A DNA stretch of 10,629 bases from JAJOKI01 sp964412405 (GTDB lineage: Archaea > Halobacteriota > UBA148 > JAJOKI01), in the NCBI GenBank assembly GCA_964412405.1, contig CAYPOB010000033.1:1-10629 (forward strand). Direction: 5' to 3'. Below, piece by piece: positions 6,774 through 10,629 of this stretch. The position numbers and the translations under genes were made by a program. Each line of letters starts with the position of its first letter. The stretch's first letter is position 1. The notes beneath the pieces were generated by a model. The model searched no databases. It had not been told where the DNA came from and was given only the letters and a program-made list of their open reading frames with translations.

Positions 6774-8510
6774 ATGACCAAAAAAATCCTCGTAACAACG
6801 GCATGGCCATATGCAAATGGTCCCCTGCATCTGGGACACCTTGCGGGCTCGTATCTACCTGCCGATATATTCGCCAGATATAACAGGATGGTCGGAAACG
6901 AGACGCTGATGGTTTCCGGGACAGATGAACATGGAACGCCCATATCTGTGCAGGCGGAGAGGGAAAACCGCTCGCCCAGGGACGTGGTTGATAAATATAA
7001 CGAAATAATCAAACGCTCTCTTGAGGACATTGGGTGTTCATATGACCTGTTTACCAGAACGACGACCGAGAATCACCGCAAGACCGTGCAGGATTTCTTT
7101 CTGACGCTGGTCGATCACGGTTTTATTTACGAAAAAACCATGAATCTGCCTTACTGTTCAAAGTGCAATAAATTTCTGCCAGATCGGTATATAGAGGGAA
7201 CCTGTCCGAAATGCAGTGCAAAAGAGGCAAGAGGGGATCAGTGCGATGAATGTGGCAGGACGCTCGACCCTATTGAGTTAATTGACCCATACTGCAAGCA
7301 CTGTCATACTATGCCAGAGACGAGGGATAGCAGGCATTACTTCTTCAAACTTTCCGCATTCCAGGGCAAGCTTATAGCATGGATCGAGACCAAAAAGGGA
7401 CAATGGAGGCCTAACGTCTATAATTTCACGATCAACTGGTTAAAGGAGGGGTTGCTGGACAGACCTATTACACGTGACCTTAAGTGGGGGATTCCGATAC
7501 CACTCGAAGGTGCCGAAGGCAAAGTAATCTATGTATGGTTTGAGGCGGTAATCGGTTATCTTTCTGCGACCAAACAGTACTTTGCCGAAAGAGGCAGGCC
7601 CGACGCATGGAGGGATTGGTGGGAAGACCCCAATACAGAGACCTATTATTTCATCGGAAAGGACAATATCCCCTTCCACACCATCATATGGCCTGCGATG
7701 TTGTTGGGCTACGGCGAATTAAACCTCCCAAGCGCCGTGCCAGCAAACGAGTTTTTGAATTTCGGAGGGGGCAAATTTTCGACCAGTAAGGGCTATGCAG
7801 TCTGGTTAGATGGGTATTTAGAGCATTTTGATCCAGACCCCCTGCGATATTATTTATCCATCAACATGCCGGAGTCAAAGGACGCGGACTTCACCTGGGA
7901 CGAATTTAAGCGCAGGAATAACGAGGAGCTGGTATCCACTTTCGGAAATTTTGTCCACCGCGTTCTGACATTCATCGATAAGTTTTATGATGGCACCATA
8001 CCAGAGGCGGCTGACCTTGATGAACGGGACCTGTCCATATTGGATGATATCGATATGGCAGTGGATGAGGTTGGCATACATATTCAAAAATGCGAGTTTA
8101 AGAGGGCGATGGCGAGGGTAATGAGTCTTGCATCGCTTGGCAACCAGTATTTCAACGAAAAAGCTCCATGGAAGAAGAGGAGATCACGTGAAAATGCGCT
8201 TTACGTAGGCGCGTGTAATGTATATTTCGACGAAAAAGCTCAATTGGAGGAGGAGGGATCACGTGGAAATACGCTTTACGTAAGCGCATGTATTGTACGG
8301 ACGTTGTCCATTCTAATAACTCCCTTCTTGCCATTCTCGGCGCAAAAACTCTGGAATATGTTGGGATATGCTGGCTCGGTGCACGAGCAGGAATGGGAGT
8401 CCGCGATGGAAACCGTCAAATCCCAGTGCATAAAGGATGTGAAGCCCCTGTTTAAGCTCATCGAGGATGCGGATATTAAAGAATGGAATGCAAAACTGGG
8501 CAAGGTATAA
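6774..8510 (+). CDS. metG: methionyl-tRNA synthetase
   Basis: Cytosolic class I synthetase charging initiator and elongator tRNA-Met. The 578-aa protein has the HIGH-type motif HLGH (19-22) and the KMSKS-type motif KFSTS (334-338). Its connective-peptide zinc insert has four knuckle pairs: C128/C131, C144/C147, C157/C160 and C174/C177. The helical anticodon-binding domain covers about 370-578. There is no C-terminal EMAP/Arc1p-like tRNA-binding extension; many archaea encode that domain separately. The start ATG 6774 agrees with the family N-terminus (KKILVTTAWPYANG). GGG immediately before it leaves poor ribosome-site spacing, so coupling to hisB is likely. Oddity: residues 459-483 are repeated as 484-508 in diverged form inside the anticodon domain (separate repeat entry). 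Confidence 0.97.
   Translation: MTKKILVTTAWPYANGPLHLGHLAGSYLPADIFARYNRMVGNETLMVSGTDEHGTPISVQAERENRSPRDVVDKYNEIIKRSLEDIGCSYDLFTRTTTENHRKTVQDFFLTLVDHGFIYEKTMNLPYCSKCNKFLPDRYIEGTCPKCSAKEARGDQCDECGRTLDPIELIDPYCKHCHTMPETRDSRHYFFKLSAFQGKLIAWIETKKGQWRPNVYNFTINWLKEGLLDRPITRDLKWGIPIPLEGAEGKVIYVWFEAVIGYLSATKQYFAERGRPDAWRDWWEDPNTETYYFIGKDNIPFHTIIWPAMLLGYGELNLPSAVPANEFLNFGGGKFSTSKGYAVWLDGYLEHFDPDPLRYYLSINMPESKDADFTWDEFKRRNNEELVSTFGNFVHRVLTFIDKFYDGTIPEAADLDERDLSILDDIDMAVDEVGIHIQKCEFKRAMARVMSLASLGNQYFNEKAPWKKRRSRENALYVGACNVYFDEKAQLEEEGSRGNTLYVSACIVRTLSILITPFLPFSAQKLWNMLGYAGSVHEQEWESAMETVKSQCIKDVKPLFKLIEDADIKEWNAKLGKV
8148..8297 (+). repeat. in-frame tandem duplication within metG (2 x 75 bases)
   Basis: Copy 1 is 8148-8222 and copy 2 is 8223-8297. 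They align without gaps as 25 codons each, with 62 of 75 bases identical by hand count. Both encode a YF(N/D)EKA start, an SR(E/G)N(A/T)LYV middle and a (G/S)AC(N/I)V end. Copy 1 keeps the family-typical YFNEKAPW start, and copy 2 keeps the end that runs into the conserved VRTLSILITPFLPFSAQKLW helix. A single ancestral unit was therefore probably duplicated and the inner halves then diverged. Reading frame is preserved. Confidence 0.93.
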
Positions 8511-8776
8511 CTGGAAACTCAATTTCAGAAGTATTTATAATTTAGGAGTCTTTCTTCTGCCTTGAGATGTATTAATATTGAAAGATGACGAAAAAGGGGA
8601 GAGATTATGAGAGAGTATGTGGAAAAGACCAATGAGGGGAGTGTGTGAAAGGGAGCATATCATAAAGGGGGGGTACGTAAAAGACCTGAGGAGCCCTAGC
8701 TGACTCGGCCTACGACACCAGAGAAATAGGAGCTAAGATACAAAATTATATCTGAGGCCTAATAATAGGTGAAAAC
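8511..8776 (+). promoter_or_regulatory. 266-base spacer: purine-rich tract and probable promoter of glycosyltransferase gene
   Basis: No convincing gene is seen here. Positions 8533-8540 hold a TATA-like ATTTATAA. Bases 8584-8673 are strongly purine-biased (71 of 90 by hand count) with several G runs, and contain only tiny ORFs (16 codons from 8585; 13 codons from 8607, the latter after GGGGAGAG). A second TATA-like stretch, AAAATTATAT (8741-8750), sits about 30 bases before the next ATG, where an archaeal promoter for the glycosyltransferase gene would be expected. AGATA (8736-8740) can pair with TATCT (8749-8753) and the hexamer GGCCTA occurs at 8707 and 8756. AGGTGA (8767-8772) is the ribosome site. 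The promoter role is inferred. Confidence 0.4.
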
Positions 8777-9421
8777 ATGACCACGATCGTCCTTCCAACC
8801 AAAAACGAAGAAAAGAGCATAGGTAAGACGATAAACCTCATTAAGAAATTATGTGATTGTAGAATAATCGTTGTGGATGCCCGCTCCCCTGATAAAACGG
8901 TTGAGATTGCAAGGGAGAAGGGCATAGAGGTCATATATGACCGTGGGAGGGGGAAAGGCGATGCCCTGATAACTGCTTTCAATTATGTAAACGATGATAT
9001 CATCTATGTCGATGTAGATATGACCTATCCGCTCGAGAAGATACCAAAGTTCATTGAAGCGCTAGAAAACTATGATGCGGTGATCGGTCAGAGGGAGGAA
9101 TTTGAAAAAGAGTCTCTGCCAAGGGCTTTCTATCTAGGAGATAAGATATCCAGAGCTCTTTTCGAGGTATTATATGGTAAGCCATTGGACAATCTTTCCG
9201 GATTTAGGGCGTTGTCCAAGGAGGCGATCAAAAAAATGAACCTTGAGTCGGAGGGATTTGGTATAGAGACTGAGATAACCGCAAAAACGGTCATGCTAAA
9301 CTTGAAGACGAAAAGCATTCCGATCAAGTACCATCCCCGTCTTGGTAAGTCTAAATTCAATCCAATATCCGATGGCCTGGTCGTTTTGAAAACGATGCTA
9401 AAATACAGGTTTAAACATTGA
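8777..9421 (+). CDS. family 2 glycosyltransferase (dolichyl-phosphate mannose synthase-like)
   Basis: Small soluble GT-A fold glycosyltransferase of 214 aa with no membrane segment. Motifs in order: PTKNEE (7-12) at the nucleotide-binding N-terminus, VVDARSPD (32-39), the metal-binding DVDMTYP (79-85), SGFRALS (141-147), GFGIETEI (160-167) and a closing YHPRLGKSK (185-193). This set is typical of archaeal DPM1-like enzymes that move a sugar from a nucleotide donor to a polyprenyl phosphate for N-glycan, S-layer or lipid glycosylation. Donor and acceptor cannot be read from sequence. The ATG follows AGGTGA by 4 bases. It appears monocistronic, with a spacer before and a T tract after, and no other glycosylation genes are in the window. 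Confidence 0.9.
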   Translation: MTTIVLPTKNEEKSIGKTINLIKKLCDCRIIVVDARSPDKTVEIAREKGIEVIYDRGRGKGDALITAFNYVNDDIIYVDVDMTYPLEKIPKFIEALENYDAVIGQREEFEKESLPRAFYLGDKISRALFEVLYGKPLDNLSGFRALSKEAIKKMNLESEGFGIETEITAKTVMLNLKTKSIPIKYHPRLGKSKFNPISDGLVVLKTMLKYRFKH

Positions 9422-9427
9422 TTTTAG

Positions 9428-9571
9428 ATGCTCCATTCATCTTTTTTTGATGAGTTGAAAGATATGGGAGTGTTACGTGGCGCTCCACAGTCAATAATCG
9501 AAATATCAGATGAAAAATATCTCCAAGTAAAGAGAGGGGGTGGCATAGATGGACGTTTTACTGTCAATTAA
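9428..9571 (+). CDS. possible small protein upstream of ASCH gene
   Basis: 47-codon ORF from ATG 9428 to TAA 9569-9571, overlapping the ASCH gene start by 23 bases in another frame. The product is acidic to neutral and hydrophilic (it contains FFDELKDMGVLRGAPQ and ISDEKYLQVKRGG), with an ordinary mix of residues and no membrane segment or recognised domain. No good ribosome site precedes it, and a T7 tract at its start may instead be a terminator for the gene before. It could be a small partner of the ASCH protein, a remnant of a larger gene, or chance. Confidence 0.25.
   Translation: MLHSSFFDELKDMGVLRGAPQSIIEISDEKYLQVKRGGGIDGRFTVN
9442..9448 (+). terminator. oligo-T tract after glycosyltransferase gene
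   Basis: Seven T in a row, 20 bases past the glycosyltransferase stop and with no hairpin before them. Such T tracts are the usual archaeal termination signal. The tract lies inside the possible 47-aa ORF (as two Phe codons), so either the ORF or the terminator reading may be wrong. Confidence 0.45.
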
Positions 9572-9950
9572 GCCAAACTACGTAAAAGAGATAATCAATG
9601 GTAATAAAAAATATGAGTTCAGAAAGACCATATTCAATAAACATAAGGAGGTGATTAAAATATTTATCTATTCGACATCGCCACAAAAAAAGATTGTTGG
9701 CCATTTTAAGATCGGTGAGATCGTAAAAGACGCACCTGAAGAACTGTGGAAGAAATATAAAGATATATCAGGGATTGAGAGAGAAGATTTCTTCAGTTAT
9801 TTTAACGGATATATTGAAGGCTTTGCGATTAGAATTGATTCCCTTCATATTTTTGATGAGTTTATTGAGCCTGAAGATTTTATGGAAAATTTCGTGCCAC
9901 CACAATCTTTCCGCTATCTTCATACTACCTTATCTTCATCGTTTTTTTAA
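9549..9950 (+). CDS. ASCH (PUA-like) domain protein
   Basis: 133-aa protein consisting almost entirely of one ASCH domain. Visible features are LSIKPNYVKEIINGNKKYEF (5-24), with the GxKxxExR-type signature G18, K20, E23 and R25, a beta strand IFIYSTSP (38-45), GHFKIGEI (51-58) and the closing PPQSFRYL (117-124). ASCH domains share the PUA/EVE fold, and members are proposed to bind RNA or modified nucleotides; some act as hydrolases of modified cytidine, so the function here is open. The ATG is preceded by GGGGGTGG with about 5 bases spacing. The gene is AT-rich (33% GC in block 9661-9720) like the type II RM genes. It stands 138 bases upstream of a type I RM gene on the same strand, a context suggesting a modified-base reader in a defence cluster; this is inference. 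Confidence 0.8.
   Translation: MDVLLSIKPNYVKEIINGNKKYEFRKTIFNKHKEVIKIFIYSTSPQKKIVGHFKIGEIVKDAPEELWKKYKDISGIEREDFFSYFNGYIEGFAIRIDSLHIFDEFIEPEDFMENFVPPQSFRYLHTTLSSSFF
9942..9948 (+). terminator. oligo-T tract at end of ASCH gene
   Basis: Seven T overlapping the last codons (Phe-Phe) and stop of the ASCH gene, without a hairpin. This would be an archaeal-style terminator separating it from the following hsdM transcription unit. Confidence 0.4.
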
Positions 9951-10088
9951 CCGTGAACCCCGGAACTTTGAACCTTAGCAGTTACAATCAGTCTCTCAAA
10001 TAGACAGGAAGTTATACATTATATATAACAAAAAACGCACATTATCCCTATATGAGAGTTTAGGAAATAATCTGGAAGGATTGATATA
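9951..10088 (+). promoter_or_regulatory. spacer with probable hsdM promoter and inverted repeat
   Basis: This 138-base spacer has no gene. GTTATA (10011-10016) and TATAAC (10024-10029) form a perfect 6-base inverted repeat around a 7-base loop. The stretch between and within them (ATTATATATAA, 10018-10028) is a good archaeal TATA box 60 bases before the hsdM ATG. GGAAGGA (10074-10080), 8 bases before ATG 10089, is a clear ribosome site. The repeat overlapping the TATA box could be an operator, or simply the symmetry of an AT-rich box. Confidence 0.5.
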
Positions 10089-10629
10089 ATGGCAAGGAAA
10101 AAGAATAATACCCAAGAAGAGCCTCTTGAAAAGCAACTATGGAGAGCGGCGGACAAACTCAGAAAGAACATCGATGCCGCCGAATACAAACACGTAGCGC
10201 TTGGGCTGATATTTTTAAAATACATATCAGACACCTTTGAAGAACTGTACAATAAACTTCTGCAGGATGAATATTCTGATCCCGAAGACAGGGATGAATA
10301 CACAGCTAAAAATGTCTTTTTTGTGCCAGCTTCTGCTCGCTGGTCTTATCTGCAGGCAAGAGCCAAGCTGCCAGAGATCGGTAAAACCGTCGATGATGCG
10401 ATGGATATTATTGAAAAAGAAAATCCTTCGCTCAAAGGGGTTCTGCCAAAGGTCTATGCGCGCGGAAACCTCGATCCCACCAGTCTTGGTAGTTTAATAG
10501 ACCTTGTGAGCAATATTGCCCTTGGCGATGCCAAAGCAAAGAGCGCCGATATCCTCGGACATGTCTTCGAGTATTTCCTTGGCGAGTTCGCGCTTGCAGA
10601 AGGCAAAAAAGGCGGACAGTTCTATACAC
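10089..10629 (+). CDS. hsdM: type I restriction-modification system, modification subunit (partial, 5' end)
   Basis: First 180 codons of the N6-adenine methyltransferase subunit of a type I RM complex, which pairs with a specificity subunit HsdS and a motor-nuclease HsdR. The N-terminal HsdM helical domain is clear: LWRAADKLRKNIDAAEYKHV (17-36), LIFLKYISDTFEE (40-52), NVFFVPASARWSYLQ (75-89), NPSLKGVLPKVYAR (112-125), LGSLIDLVSNIALGD (133-147) and ILGHVFEYFLGEFALAEGK (155-173). It then enters the catalytic domain at GGQFYT (175-180) as the window ends. SAM-binding motif I and the NPPF motif lie beyond the edge. Start ATG 10089 follows GGAAGGA. hsdS and hsdR are expected downstream. Confidence 0.96.
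   Translation, partial: MARKKNNTQEEPLEKQLWRAADKLRKNIDAAEYKHVALGLIFLKYISDTFEELYNKLLQDEYSDPEDRDEYTAKNVFFVPASARWSYLQARAKLPEIGKTVDDAMDIIEKENPSLKGVLPKVYARGNLDPTSLGSLIDLVSNIALGDAKAKSADILGHVFEYFLGEFALAEGKKGGQFYT

Noticed and set aside
8148..8297. Assembly artefact as the cause of the MetRS repeat
   Set aside because: The two units differ at 13 of 75 positions, which a simple collapsed or duplicated read would not produce.
8583..8690. Possible C/D-box RNA (AAGATGA as box C, CTGA as box D)
   Set aside because: Box C has a mismatch, the boxes are about 100 bases apart, and there is no terminal stem or clear internal box pair.
8685..8735. A tRNA-like stretch (GCCCTAGCTGACTCGG resembles a D-arm, followed later by CACCA)
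   Set aside because: No matching acceptor stem, anticodon arm or T-arm (GGTTCRA) can be placed; TAGCT/AGCTA pairing is only five bases around a long loop.

Overview
The window looks like a draft scaffold from a euryarchaeon, probably methanogen-like or a relative. The grounds are an AHCY-family enzyme carrying an archaeal-type HxExK substrate motif, a DadD-type deaminase of the kind methanogens use with it, an archaeal-style short MetRS with a multi-cysteine zinc insert, a hisG-hisA-hisB run with 4-base start/stop overlaps, and oligo-T tracts after genes in place of clear hairpin terminators. The lineage is inferred, not proven. A run of exactly 100 N (4510-4609) marks a scaffold join of unknown true length.

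Left half (14-4494, all minus strand, transcribed right to left). A DadD-like S-adenosylhomocysteine/5'-deoxyadenosine deaminase is followed after 53 bases by a beta-class DNA methyltransferase, then by a restriction endonuclease resembling the MjaI (CTAG) family, then by an S-adenosylhomocysteine (or S-inosylhomocysteine) hydrolase. The last three genes overlap (TAATG, then 11 bases). An AT-rich type II restriction-modification (RM) cassette therefore sits between two genes that dispose of SAH, the by-product of methylation. The methyltransferase carries a C-terminal domain resembling staphylococcal nuclease whose catalytic residues appear lost.

Middle (4617-8510, plus strand). A compact histidine operon, hisG-hisA-hisB, with ATGA/GTGA overlaps runs 8 bases from metG. 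The MetRS contains a diverged in-frame tandem duplication of 25 codons in its anticodon-binding domain.

Right (8511-10629, plus strand). A 266-base purine-rich spacer precedes a small family-2 glycosyltransferase. Next come a possible 47-aa ORF, an ASCH (PUA-like) protein, and the first 180 codons of a type I RM modification subunit (hsdM) that runs off the end. With the type II cassette this makes two RM systems in about 10 kb, flanking ordinary metabolic genes.
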